Assembly (NCBI GenBank): GCA_013399115.1
Contig: VXAA01003315.1
Coordinates: 18,041 to 82,040, forward strand
Direction of reading: 5' to 3'
Source of the DNA: Anseranas semipalmata
Lineage: Eukaryota; Chordata; Aves; Anseriformes; Anseranatidae
Length of the DNA stretch: 64,000 nucleotides
The notes under the pieces are model-generated. The model saw only the letters and a list, made by a program, of their open reading frames with translations, ran no database searches and was not told where the DNA came from. Both the position numbers and the translations under genes were made by a program. This document shows, in pieces, positions 1 through 13,000 of this stretch (its first letter is position 1; each line of letters starts with the position of its first letter).

Positions 1-736
1 TTTTTTTTTTTTTTATTCCTTGGTAGCTCCAAATCCTCATCTCACGGCAGTTTGCTTACCTTTTTGATGACAGTGTTAGCAAGAAAATGGGTTTCCATTT
101 TGAGTTTATACATGAGCGTATTTTATGTTCATACAGGGATGTGTGTGTGCATACGTGTCTTCCAGGAGCTATATATCTGAGCTGTTGCTGATGTCCTGAG
201 GTTCTGGATGAATAGCACTAAATCACAATACATAACTTGTTGCTTCTGGCTCGCTAACAGCAGAAGCAAAGTCTCAGGGAAAAATACAATGGCTCTGGGA
301 GGTGAACTGAGCAGTTTTCATTATGCCTGTAAGAGCCAGCTGGTTTGACAGCAAAGGCATGGATGGTTCATGGGAAGTGAATTAAAAAAATGATCTTGGA
401 GTGTTTGGGCTCACTGACTTTTAACCTTTCTGGCTCAGCTGGTGCCTGGTGGCTCCTTCATAGGAGTGCCCTGAGGAAGGATGCAATGTTTGTGAAGTCC
501 TGAGCAGAATTAAGTTGCAGGTTGCTATCTTCACTTTGGTTACTTTTTACAGGAGTGCTATTTACTGTAGGTGAAGTGACTGGCGAGGAGGTTACGCTTG
601 AAAGAATGTTTATTGTTGGTTGGAAGAAAAAATACTGACGGGTCTCATTACATTGAGTTACACCAACTGTATACCTAGCAGTAGGTATCAAATGTCCAAA
701 ATCAAAAATTAACCTGATGCGAACAATGCAAAGCAA
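1..736 (-). other. Coding-like block with stop, 3' tail and A tract (retrocopy or terminal exon)
   Basis: On the minus strand an open frame runs from about 736 to a TGA at 458-460. Its last 50 or so residues look like real low-complexity protein (Ser/Thr/Pro-rich, with SSPVTSPTVNSTPVKSN, then an end reading DFTNIASFLRALL). About 440 bases of non-coding sequence follow, then AATAAA at 12-17, which runs directly into at least 14 A (the T run at 1-14). A poly(A) tail fused to the signal is what a processed retrocopy would show, but the run is cut by the window edge, so a real terminal exon beside a genomic A tract is equally possible. Possible acceptor AGs occur near 655 and 690 but none is decisive. 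I do not recognise the protein. Confidence 0.4.
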
Positions 737-740
737 TAAA

Positions 741-3700
741 TATCACAGACTAGTGAAAGACTACTTCCAAAGCTTTAAACAACGCATAGACAGTCCTGAT
801 TCCTCCAGCGCTGTGATGAGAGCTTGAAGACTCTGACCTTAAATCAGAATGCTTTGACAAAATCTGTTGCTAATCATTGAAAGGGTTTTCATTACAAAAA
901 AAAAAAAAAGTATGCTATTTGTCTCAAGATTTGTCCAGCTCTGTAACCTGTATCCAGGCTGTCTCTGGATCTAATCAGCCCAGCGTGAAGCCAGAACCGA
1001 GCTTTGCCACCGCTGTGGCAACTGGGCCCTGGAGACACCCCGTGACACGGGTGGCTCATGAGGCTTCGCTCTTCCCCTGGTGCTCTCGCTGGGTGCTGGG
1101 AGGCAGTGAGGTCCCACGTGCCCTGCTGTGCTTCGGGTGAGGTGTACACCTGGAAATCATAAGCCTCCAGGCTTGACTCTCCATCTTGACCTAATCCAGG
1201 TGATTATCTTCCATCCTAGTGCAGTGTTTTAAATAGTGGTTGCTCTCCTAAATGATAAATACGAGAAGATTTTATTGGAGAAGGAGCAAGAGGGCGGCAG
1301 GTGTCCATGTGCAGGGTGGTGACACGTGCTCCCCAGGGAAGCAGATGGAGGCACCAAGCTCCTGAGGCATGGTGGTGGGACAGGGCACGGTGGACAGGGG
1401 TCTGGAGCCCACTTTCATGCCCTCTTTGACTTCGCAGAGAACAGCTCCTGAAGAGGAGGTGCAGGGAGAGCAGAGGTGCCCTGAAAAGGCTCTTAGAAAA
1501 CTTCAGACTGAGAAATGACAGTGTGGTATCCAGCTCTTGCTTCTCTTCATTTTAATAGTGCTTTTCCACTGAAAACATTTACGAGTTAAATATGTTGGTG
1601 GTGATAAGATGGCTGTGTAGGAGCTCTTTTAATGTTACCCCACCACTGTTGGATATTCCTGTCTCAACGCTTTTGTCCAGACGCTTATTATTTTGCTTTT
1701 ACAGATCATATTTAATTCCCAGGAAATAGCTCAGACAAAAATTAAATATTGTGTAAGGATTTCTGAAGATGGCTCCTTTACTGAGAACAATGACTGGTAG
1801 GAGATTTCCCTGGGAGTGGTGAGATTTATGTCGTGGGGAGAACATCACGCGCAGCAGCTCACTCCAGAACTATGAAGCTACTTCAGTAAAAACATTTGAA
1901 GAGCAGGTTACCTAAAGTGCTTGGAAAGTATTTGTTAGGAAGAATGTGCTCTTTTGGTACTTTCAAAGTAATACCTATCATTGCATTCGCTTCTTACAGA
2001 AGCAGAATACTCAGAATTCTCTAGGAAAAAAAGCAACTAATAATTATTTCATGAAAGGCAGTGTGGTTGTTGCAGAGACTTGAGACTGGAATTTTGAGAA
2101 ATAGCTTTGGGCAACTCGGCTCAGGGAGAAATGTGTATAGACAGCCAAGACCAGTGATTGATTTCCCATTTTCCAACCACACTGACACTTATCTGATCAG
2201 ACCAGTCATATATAAATATATATTTTTTAAATTTTCCTCTGTGGCTTTCCACAGAACTGCTTTCAGTTAACTTTTATGACAGAACTTCCAGTGTATTCAT
2301 TTAAGTTGACAGGCATCCGATTGTTTGTTTGTTTGTTTGTTTTGAGAAATTATTCTGAAAATTTATAATCTTACAAGGTTAAGGTAATATTTGTATGTAA
2401 AATATGGGTTACTAAACAACATATCTAGTTTTTTCTTCCTTGATATTTCAGAAACAACTCTACAATATAATAATAAATCAGTGTGGAGAATCCAAGCGTT
2501 AAGCACAAAAGTTTTTGTGATATTTATTTGATGGCAGTTTTGCATGAATTTAGATCCTAATCCAAACCCAATGAAGTCAACACAAGGTCTATCATCACCA
2601 TCAGACCTTCTCTGCTGTCTGTGGAGTGTTGTCGCAGTGGGTCAATGCATTATAACCAGTGAGCAATTGTTCCCTCTTCTTAGCATGCTCAGTACAGCCA
2701 TACGACCTAGGAATTGGAAGCCATCCTCTCAATAAATGAGTCAGAGAGTAACAGAAAGTGGAAAAACTTACTTCCACTCTCAGTCCAGCTTTCAGATGGG
2801 TGGAAACTGTTGTTCTCCACCTGAACCCAAGATGAAACTTAAGGAGTGAAATGACTTGTAATTAAAAATACCTCTTGAAACACCGACCTCTCTTGCTGTT
2901 TGGTGTGCGGTGCAGAGCCATGAGCTGTTGCACCAGCACAACTGAGGAGGCAGGCAAATGAACCACAAAGGCAAGACTGAGCAGACAGGATGGGCTACAC
3001 ATCAGGTGCAAGCATGGGAAATATTAAATCAGTTTTGATTCTGAAGGACTGCCTTGTGAAATCATTCCCGCTCGTAACACTGCAGAGTGCTATCAAATGA
3101 AGTGGGGTTGAATTGACTTGAGTAAAATTTGATTTTTTTTCCCAGAGTGGTGAAGCAATGCTGGAGCTGTTTAAGACTGGGATGCTTTAAGATACCTGGT
3201 AGTATTCATTCCATGAGCTGAACTGCTTCCCACTTCAGGCTTTGACATGTCAGTCAGCTCTATCTTCAACAGGAAGCACCCCCAAAAATTACCACATCTC
3301 ATGGAGCCACGCTTCACTTCAGTTGCACTTTGTCAGAGAGACACCCTAAAGAGCAAGTTCTCATCTGCTCATAGATTAATTGCAGAGAATTCTCCTCCCT
3401 TGTTCCCCAGGGTATACCACTAAATAATGGGTTATATATGCAGTTATAGACTTAGTATACCACTGTATATTCTACATACCGATGGGTGTGCAGCTGACCC
3501 AGCAGCAGAACCTGCTGAGCTGCGCAGGAGGTTGCACCCAGGCCAGATGTACCACAGCAAGCAGCATCTCTCATTTTAACAGCAGAAGTCTGCCACACAG
3601 GGGTATCAGTGAGTCTTCATGGGGACTGTCACTCCTGTGGGCTACGCAGAGGGTGTTTTTATGGTGTTTTTATGGAATGGTTGCTTTTAAAGCTTCTTCT

Positions 3701-4080
3701 CAGGGAAAACTTGAACAGAGAGATGCTGCCCCAATGCATGGTCTGAGACTTCTTACCTGATTTCAAGTCACCTTTTCCTAGTTCATGGGTTGTTTCAACA
3801 CAGAGGAATTTTGTGAGACTTCTGCTTCCATTGAGGGTGTTGTAGAGGGAAGTACTCGAACTGTTAGAAATGTTAAAAGCAGTTAAATAAACGTATTGCT
3901 GACATAAGGTTATGTGCACCCACTTAAATTGGGATGGAACTAGACATACCTGATCTAAGTGTCCACAATTGGATTGTGGACTCAGCGTGAAGGAAAGGGG
4001 AAAACCAACCCACCCCTCTTTGTACATTGAAGTACTTCGGGTGAAAATTCCCTCTAGAAATCCCCTCACTATCATTGTAT
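741..4080. other. Gene-free stretch
   Basis: AT-rich intergenic DNA with stop codons in all frames and no splice-bounded coding block that I could support. It holds an A tract at about 897-909 and a (GTTT)n microsatellite at about 2322-2342. The GC-richer part around 1000-1450 carries only short overlapping frames without conservation signals. Confidence 0.6.
2322..2342. repeat. (GTTT)n microsatellite
   Basis: About five perfect GTTT units follow a gatt. Simple tandem repeat. Confidence 0.85.
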
Positions 4081-4088
4081 GAAGTACA

Positions 4089-4146
4089 ATGGTTGCACTT
4101 GATGATCTTAAGGGTCTTTTCCAACCTAAATGGTTCTGTGATTCTA
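4089..4146 (+). mobile_element. CR1 LINE, short 3'-end fragment
   Basis: The sequence has the CR1 3' signature: a ...ttgatgatcttaagggtc block, then ttccaacctaa, then a terminal attct-type octamer at about 4135-4145. Only about 58 bases remain, as is typical of a heavily 5'-truncated CR1 copy. Confidence 0.85.
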
Positions 4147-4554
4147 AGTAGGCTTTGATCTACAGCACCTGCATATGGATGGGATTTAAAAAGTTGCTCA
4201 CCACACTTCTAGCCCTGATGTAATTTCTGTTTCCATCTATTGCAGTAGGAGCAAACTGGACCACTACAAATAGCCCGGTCCTTGCATTTGGTCCCAAGCA
4301 TTTCCTACTGCAATAATAACCCTGCATATTTCATTGCATGCTCTCTGCAAATGTATTAGCAGGCACAAGGAACCATTATGTATTAAACCAGAGTGGGTGA
4401 CCACAGCACAGCAGAAAGAGCTTCGCCCTGCAGCTTTTGCATCAAGTTTACATCTTCTGCCTTCTTTAAAGATATTTAGAGTTGTTTCAAAGTGACAGAG
4501 ATTGCCTTATTCCCAGTACAGCATTCCACGGGGTGAGGCAGTTTTTTGGCAGCG

Positions 4555-4655
4555 ATGAGAAGGATGATTCATTTGTCTAAACCACTCAACCTTGTTATAC
4601 ACTCAGCTGGTAAATAGAAGTCGCACCCAGGTCTGTGCTCACAGACTCCTAAAGA
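4555..4655 (+). repeat. MIR-like SINE remnant
   Basis: The string cagctggtaaatagaag is followed by cacccaggtctgtg and agactcc. This follows the order of the MIR 3' half (cagctagtaa, then acccaggtctg, then actcc). The copy is old and diverged, and the 5' limit is uncertain. Confidence 0.5.
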
Positions 4656-4891
4656 AGAAAATATCTCATCACTTGCAGAAAGGAGGAAAAATTAAATTTG
4701 CTAACATTACAATTTTCACAGCACTTAAAATAATCAGCAGCTGGGGCTAGGAGTTGATTTATTTTCTGTTTCAATACTCTGTTCTCTTCTGCTTCTTTTA
4801 TCTTTTAAGCACAGATGCAAGGGGTTGACTGAATCCTTACTTATTGCTGTTCTGTGAAAGTTTCCTGGTTTGGCAAAAATAATTGTACATC

Positions 4892-4910
4892 AAAAAAAAA
4901 AAAAAAAAAA
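4892..4910. repeat. Poly(A) run
   Basis: Nineteen consecutive A. No retroposed body is recognisable upstream. Confidence 0.9.
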
Positions 4911-5530
4911 GGTCTGCCTTCTTATGTTTGTAAAGGCAGAAGTTTGCACAGGTAGGTTTATGAACATGTCCATGTTACAGGGATGCTTTAAGGGTCTCAT
5001 CTGGAAATTTGCCCTCAAATACCTTGCAGTAATGGATATTCAGATTCACTTATTTCAAAGAGCAAGTCTACAAGTCATCAGAGATTACTTAAATTGAAAC
5101 ATGCACATCATTTTTACGGAGCAGCCTCAGCAGGCAATGCAGAAAAATGATGTACAGTGAATCAAACCAGACCCGTTTGCGGAGAGCCCTGAGGGTCCGC
5201 ACGCTATGCACCCGCTGTGCTCCTGACACGCCGCTGTGGGGTGGGAAAGCTCCTCCGCGGTGACTTGATGTCCCAGCGGGGGCTTCCTTGGAGGTTGTCA
5301 CAAGGCTGTTGGCTGGCTGGTGCAGCCAATAAAATGATGCCAGCCTGGACAGTGCATGTTTGAGTTTAAACCCCTCTGTCTGCAAAAGGTGGCCCACATT
5401 TTCAGGATGTCGCCAAGAAGAGTTTTGGCCTGGTGTTGGGCCAAGTTCTCTGAGTTGTCACAGAGCTGGTTGAAAAAAGAGCTAGATTTCAACAAGAGAT
5501 TAACAGAGATGTGGAACTTTTCACTGAGTA

Positions 5531-5553
5531 TTTTTTTCTTTTTTTTTTTTTTT
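5531..5553. repeat. Poly(T) run
   Basis: T run of about 23 bases interrupted by one C. Confidence 0.9.
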
Positions 5554-6884
5554 GGACCAGTTCTATTTGTGTCTACATTTCTGAAAGAAAAATCCTTTCT
5601 CTTCTCTCTCAGTCTTCATACTTCACCCACGCTAGTGCTATACGAACAGCTCAGAGCTAGGAAGGAAACCCACAATAACATTTTGTCTCTCGATGATCAA
5701 TAGCATGTGAAATAAAAGCTCTGTTACTAAAAATAAACAAGAAATTTCTGCTGTCACATTAACTTGACTTTACCTTAGGCATATAAACTATTATTTGGGT
5801 TACAATATTGATATTAAAAAAAACAAAAACAAAAAAAAAAAAACCACCAACAATAACACTGGGCTAGTGAATTGGACCATGCACAACGACAGTAACAAGA
5901 AGAGTTACTTGTACTTAAAAAGTCAAATGCTAGAACAGGACATAAAATGGATAAAATGCTAAAACTGGGTAAAAATTCTAAAGCTGGGAACTGGGAACTG
6001 GGCTCCTGCACCAATGCTGGACACCAAAGTCCCTTTCTGGTCAAGCGGAGGCTCACAGAGAGGGGATGGACATTAAGTGTCTCAGGAGGGCTTTGCCCTG
6101 TGGAAGTGCAGCTGTGGCTGGTGGGACGAGATGTCTGGCCCTGAGACCTCATGGTGCAGCAGCCCCACACTGGAAGGGGAAGGTGAGCGTAGAGATGAGA
6201 AACTCGCCTCTATCCTTCTTCCCGTGAAGGGGCTACGTGTCCGATTGCAGGCCTACTAAATTGTGCAGTCTTGCAGTGTGTGATTCACTCGGGACTGGGT
6301 TTTTCACTTGAGGTGATTGCAGCTGTTTACCACTTGCAAACAGTCTTGGAGCACAGACAGGATCACGGCTCTGACTCAGAGTTTATAATGGAAATAGGAA
6401 TCAATGAAATTTAGTGGATTACTTTTGTTGAAGTTCAGTCAGTCTGTTTTTTGTGTTTAATCACATTTCTTTGGGGAAATGTAGGAAGACCAGGGTTGGC
6501 ACTAGGAGAGCTATGGCATGAAGGTTTTGGCCTGGTCTCATACTCTAGCTTTTGGGCTACCATTCTGCTACTGCTCACTGGTGTTCCCTGTGCACCAGCT
6601 CTGCTGCAGCAGGAACCTGCTCCTCCCCGGCCCCACTAAAGAGGGCACAACACAGGGCTGCCAGTGGAGCTCCTGGTGCCACCTCCAGCCCGCCTCATCC
6701 TGGGATGAGTGCTTTGACCACTGGGTTGGCAGGGCTCAAAGAGCTGAAGAGGGATCAAGTTTCAGACTGGTATTTTTGGGTAGCCATCCTGGCCACCACT
6801 AGTGTCCTGCAGGCCTTCTGGGCTGCTCTGCAGATTCTCTTCTTCCTCCTGCCCTTGTGGGGAGTGGGGAACAGGAGGTGCTGT

Positions 6885-7095
6885 CAGGAAGCACATCTTT
6901 ACTGTGCGGGTGACAGAGCACTGGCACAGGATGCCCACAGAGGCTGTGGAGTCTCCTCCTTGGAGATCTTCAAAAGCCGCCTGGACATGGTCCTGGGCAA
7001 CCTGCTCTGGGTGTCCCTGCTTCAGCAGGGGGCTGGACCAGATGACCTCCAGAGGTCCCTTCCCACCTCAGCCATTCTGTGATTCTGTGATTCTG
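6885..7095 (+). mobile_element. CR1 LINE 3' end
   Basis: About 210 bases match the CR1 3' region in order. A frame like 'FTVRVTEHWHRMP' corresponds to the CR1 RT tail. The non-coding 3' end then reads ggaccagatgacctccagagg and ends in tandem attctgtg octamers (7075-7094). This is a 5'-truncated copy. The open frames reported across it are decayed CR1 sequence, not a host gene. Confidence 0.92.
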
Positions 7096-10000
7096 AGCTG
7101 TGGACTCTACCTGACACGGTACTGCTCATTTCAGTGAGGTCAAGCTTTGTGATACCTGAAGAAAGCCACCTAGATTTGCCTTCAGTGCCTTTACAAATCT
7201 AAGCCAGACTTTTTTTTTCTTTTCTTTTCTTTTTTTTTTTGCCTAATATTATGGACCCTTTCCCAGGCAGAGTGGGCAGAACAACAAGAGATTGACTTTG
7301 CTGGAACTTCTTTTACTAAATAAAATTTAAAACACACGACTTCCAGCTCTGCCCTTGTACCAAGCAACACCCGGTAGCACTTGGCAATGCAGCCATACAC
7401 GTTGGTGTGCCTGTACATCAAACAGGAGGAAGGAAAACGTCTGAGATTGCTCCGTCCCTGCTTGAATGTTAGGTGGCATCTTCCCTCTGGTGATTCTCCA
7501 GTATCAAGTGTTGGTTGTTGTGTTGGCCAGTTCCGGGCTTGATGAGCTTCTTGCCCAAACCAGCTTTAACCAGAATTAACACAGCGTATGGGGCTGTGTT
7601 ATGTATCCGCTGAAACGTCGTCAACCAGGATGGCCTTAGCCTTGCCAGAGTGCTGTAACACAGCACATACAGCTGGTGAGAGAAAAACACCCTAGCTTGG
7701 TGTGAGAGCCCTGCTCTAGACATCCCCACGAGATTGCCTCCCGCCCCGGCGAGGACTTGACAGGGATGACATGTGCTGTGATTCACCCCATCGATCTTGT
7801 GCTCCTCCTCATCCTGTGTTTGTATAGCTGATGCTTTTCCCCAAGCATCAGGCTTTTTGCACTTATCCTTCTTGAATTGCACTGCCGATTTGAGATCACT
7901 CTCCAGATTTTAAAGCATTGTGAATTCTGCTCCTGCCTTTAGGGACTTGCAGACCTTCCTGGGTTGATGTTTTATGCATAGCCACTTTCGTAACATGAGT
8001 CATTAGTAAAAATATCAAGTAGCCCCCATTCACAGCAGCATGCAGCAACCCATTCTGTACTTTTTGCCCAGACACTCAAAGAATACTGTTCATTTTTTGT
8101 AGTTCTCAGACAAGATCTCATTACAGCAGCTCATTTAAGAGTGCATTTTCCCACCTTGCTTATGAGAATCTTTTGCGACCATCTTACTTATGCTAATATC
8201 TCATACAGTATGGTGCTTGCCCACTTGCTTGCTAGCTTGTCAAAGAAGGAAACTGGGTTGGTTCCACATGATTTATTCCTGGTAAACAAGTTAGCTGCTT
8301 TTTATCATCTTAGTTTTCTGTGGGTTTGCAGATAGCTATGATTATTTGTTGAGTACTGCTGAGTGTTTGTTGAGTGCTGTTGAGTTGCAAGCTGATCCTT
8401 TTTAAGATATTTACCCTTTTTCAGTCTTCTGGGAACTCACCCATCCTTCATGAAATTCAGATACAACCACTAATGGCTCTGAGTGCTTCAGCCAGATCCC
8501 AAAGTACTCCAAAGAGAATTTCCTCAGGTCCACCTGATAACAGCATAGTTGTTAGGTGAATGCTTGATCTCTGGCAGCAGCACCTCTCAGGTAATCAAAG
8601 CAAATGGACTCTTCTAAAATATTACTTAAAATAACCATATACTGATTATATTAATTAGATATCACAATGATGAGCACTGTTTCAGACTTGGTGGCAAATG
8701 AGGCAGGAAAAACATTCTATTGCTCCCCTTTGACTTTTCAGAAACACTAACAGGTTGTCAGGATGACCTGTCAAACTTTGCCTCTTGCTCATTTGCATGG
8801 AAAACCATTGGGGCAGAATATTATGTTCAGCTCATTTGTACGTGCCTAGCACAACAGGGACATCCTTGGGGCCTCTAGGAGCATTGCAACAGGAGTAGTA
8901 AACATCCATTCACTAAGGACTGATATCATCCCTGGCTTTAAGACACTTAACAAGCTACTTATGCAGCTGGAGGAAGGGAAGACCGCTGAGTCAGATGCAG
9001 ATAGATGGATGTGGAGCCAGATGACTTAAGATCTTGGCAAGTCTGGATTTGTTCTCAGGAGGAGAGGACCTCAAGCACCCAGGAGGCCATCATTTCTATT
9101 CAAGAGATTTTTTTTTTTAAGACAGAGACCATTATTTTCACCACTGCATGTCTACCTATGGCAGTGGCTCATTTTCTTCCCAGCAAAGACCAAGGCTCTT
9201 TGGTGGCTCTGCCTGATGGTGTCTGGAAAGGGCCACCATGGGCAGAGCAGCGGCGTGAGGGCAAGGAAGGGCTGCTGCCTGCCTGGCTCTGGTGAGGTGT
9301 GGGAACAGCCGCTGGTCTCCCATGGGACAGACACATGGAGCCTGAGCTGTTCCCCACGCACCCTCTGTATTTCTCTCACGTACGGCGAAGTGGATGATTT
9401 TGGGTTCTTGGCACCGCCTCAGCTCACACAGCACAAAGCGCACACAGCACTTTATTCACAGTGCAGCATGGCTCTGCCGATAATTCACCCTCAGCGATAT
9501 TACACAATTACTTATAGATGCCTGTGTTGGAAGGAAATGAGAATTGTTATTTATGGAGAACTTCTCAGCAGTCCCTGGGATTGAAGAATATAATAACCAG
9601 TAACATTTTATGCCAAACATTGTGTTAACAGAAGGAATACTATCATATAGATATTGACAAAAGAATATTTCATTTAAAAGGCTGTTAGATGAAGAGTATA
9701 TGCAGCCTAGCTTTAGAAGAACCAAGAAAATCAAGGTGGAGCACAACCCACTCTTTAATCAAGTCTCAGAGGTGACAGTGAAGCTCATGAGCACCACAGG
9801 ACGGCAGGTTAGTCTTCATCAGCACGTTGGTGGCAATGGCGGTGGGAAGGCAGCCAGCTCGATGCCATTCCCATCACCTCCGCTGGGTGCCGTGCGTCAG
9901 ACCCCGGCCTGGTTCCCACAAAGGAGAGGTGGAAGGCAATAGTTGGTAGGGTCGTAGATGTGTTTTGTGGTGGGTCCTTCAGCACTGTTGTGGTTTTCTG

Positions 10001-13000
10001 CACGTCTGGAAGCTGGAAGAATGCCACGAAGGGCATGCTGCTGCTTTCGGAGGGCAGACACATGCCAAACACCTCTCTAGCAATGCTCAGCTGGAGTCCA
10101 ATAACAGCACACGTGTGGTGGCAAGGGCTTCAGCTCCCAAGGAAATACTCAAAATACGTAAATGTGTCTCCAGTGTAAGCATAATCTTACTCAGTGCTGC
10201 TTCAGGCTCTCCGGGTTTTCCAAGTGCCACGGGTCAGTGCCCAGACTCCGCTCTCCTGGACACTGCAGTTGAGCTGCTCCCTCTGAAAGCTCTCCAGATC
10301 CTGACAGTCATGCCTCTGAATTTGCTAACCGATTATCTCAGCATCTGTCTTCAATGGGAAATCGCTCTTATTGGAGTAGGATGCTTTTGTAGAGATAAGG
10401 ATGATTTGTCTCGCCTCTCTTGGGCTTTCTAAAAGCGAGGTGCCCAGTCCAAGTGAATTCTCCACACACCTTCTGCAGTCAGTAAGAAGGAGAGAGGCAC
10501 ACGTTCAGCGGCAGAACTGGCCCTCCTCTTCTGGGCGCCTCGGCAGGGGATCACTTGCTCTCTGGAGGTGCCGGTTTTTGGCACTGGCTGTAGAGAGAAG
10601 CTATGGAAATAGCTTAGGCTGAATATTTAATATGCAGTGTCTGAGGTTTAGTGAGATAAAGGTGTAGCATCCTACTTCAGTGTCAATATCCTTGAGCAAA
10701 CCGGGCTTTTTAATGTGTTACACAGTGAAGAAATAATTTTGCTTTAGTGTGGGAGAGCAGTTATGAGGTGGAAGTCAGACTGTATGATTAAAAAAACACA
10801 AAACCCACAAAAACCTGTCTGTGACGCAGTATAAATAAGCTGGTTGGTTTACATTCATCATCCTGTCTTTTTGGCACAAACTTGCATGGAGACAGTCGCA
10901 GAGTTAAACCACAGCTAAAACTACACGGAGCTGGAATGAGTCCCCAGCTTTGCTAAATGGCTGCAAGAGCATTGGCTCATTGGAAGCCACCTCTGGCTCT
11001 GATGGATCCTGGGCTCACTGCATGGCCCGTGAGGTCAGATTTACACCTCCTCTCAGCTGGCTGGGGGGATGTTTGTTCTGCTTCTCTCGCTCTTCGCTGA
11101 ATTATGCCCATCCTTGCATCGCACGCTGTTCTGCAAGATGGGGTCAGCTGAGGCCTCGGTGCCTTTCTGCTTGCCAAGGAAAAGACAAGAGAGATGCAGG
11201 GACACGAATACAGGGAGCAGAACTGTTCTTTACTGAAAAATTGACAAGGAGGAAAAACATTGCAGGTATCTTTGCATGGGCAACACTGCCAGTGTTTCTG
11301 CAGTTTTCTCCACTTGGTATGAATGTTATCAAATTAACAGTCTAATTCGAGCAGTGGATGAAACAGTATGAATAACCCCTTAGGTGAGCTCCTGGGCTAA
11401 TGAACAGGCTGTAGCCAGCAAGAGGATGAAAAGGGGACTCCGAGTAACCCGATAAGAGAAATCGTGCCAGAGCTGCGTGACTGCTAAATGCTAAGACCCA
11501 GAGGGAGACTGCATTGTGCTCAGGGGCGAGGCAGGGATGGAGCCACAACATCCCTCCTCGCTCCTTGCCACCGTCCGCCTCCTTCTGCAGCCTGAGGGCC
11601 AGAACGGCTGCTGCTCCGTGCTCTCCCTTACGTGCATGGACAGACAGACAGACGCACAGAGCGCAGGTAGCACCTCCGCATGCTTCAGTGGTACAGAGGA
11701 GCCAGGGAGCAGATGACAGCAGAAGGTTGAGGAGCCAAGGTTTCTGTGCTGTCCCTCCACCCTTTCTTTCCCCATCTACAGTGAGGATCTAACACAGTGC
11801 AGCCGGGAGCAGAGCACAGTCCTGAGCATTTTTTTTTTCCTTAGGGCAAAGCTTGCTTTTAAAAAAGAATTACGGCTCAGTTATGACAGGAAAGCCACAC
11901 GTTGCTTGAGTTATTCCCAGCCAGCGATGATTCTGTGCAAGCTTTTATGCATTTTGGCTTTATGTGCCACCATCTCTTTTGGGCTGATAGTTTCAAGTTC
12001 CTGTAATTCATTACTGAAGAACACACAGTGAAGGACAAAACAATTTGTTATTTGCTATTTTTTTAAAGATTCAAAACGTTTATCAGCAGCAGGGTCACTC
12101 TCCATTGGTATTTCTCCCTTACTCTGGTTTAAATCACAGCAAGAAGATACACCCCTTTCCCCCAGTCAGTAAAATTACAGAAAAATAAAATAACTCCCAA
12201 ACAGGAGGCACTTCCCTGTGTAAGGAAACCACCCACGTTCCTTCAGCTCACCTTAAAGTTCCCTCAGGCAGCTGCCAGGTCGCGGGGTGGAAGCGGCTTC
12301 CAGAAGCCACTTTGCAGTCCAGCAAAAGCCAGTCTCTGCTGTCCACAGGGGGAGCGAATGGGACCCAACTTTTTGGTACTTGTGCTTGCTATGAATCTCG
12401 CCCACAATTTCTGAATGGAAACATACTGGAGCAGCTACTGGGAGTTAATCCAAATCCTCACTCAGTTTGGCATCAGACACTTCCTTTAACCACCCAGCCT
12501 CAAACTTTTCCTTTGCAGGATGGATTTCGTCAGTGGGTGCTGTGGATTATATGAAGTTCTTACAAACTTTGGAAAAGGTGTGCATTACTGTTTTCAAAGC
12601 ATTTTGTCCTCTTAAGACATTTTCACAGAAATGCTGCTATGGAGGTGGAGAAACAGCTTTTTCTGGGCTTTTTTGGGCTATTTTTATACTCACAAACACT
12701 CACTACAAAGACAGGAGAACTCTGATTAAAAGTCAATGCCATACCATAGCTCATGATTACATGCTTAGTTAAAACCTGAAGTGAACATAGCTCCAGGAAC
12801 CCTATTAATCTACCGTTTGATTAAACTACCTTTCAGCTACCTTATTAAATTGCTGTCTTTGTAGAACAGTAATAAGAAAGTCATATGAAAGACAAGACAG
12901 ATTCAGGGCTATTGTCATTGGCTACTCATAACTAAGGGGAAAAGGCAATGATAAGCATTAGTATCTTCTGTTTGTTTGTTTTATCATTGATGGGAAGTTT

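Larger units (their letters stand above)
4661..6880. other. Gene-free stretch with homopolymer runs
   Basis: No supportable exon. It holds a 19-base A run at 4892-4910, a T-rich run at 5531-5553 and an A-rich run at 5816-5842. Open frames here are short, overlap on both strands and lack splice context. Confidence 0.6.

Noticed and set aside
3659..4075. Minus-strand 138-codon frame
   Set aside because: No splice sites, no motif, low-complexity composition and overlapping frames. Best read as chance.
6552..7137. Plus-strand frames of 111-176 codons
   Set aside because: The 3' part is a CR1 copy (6885-7095). The 5' part has no splice bounds or recognisable domain.
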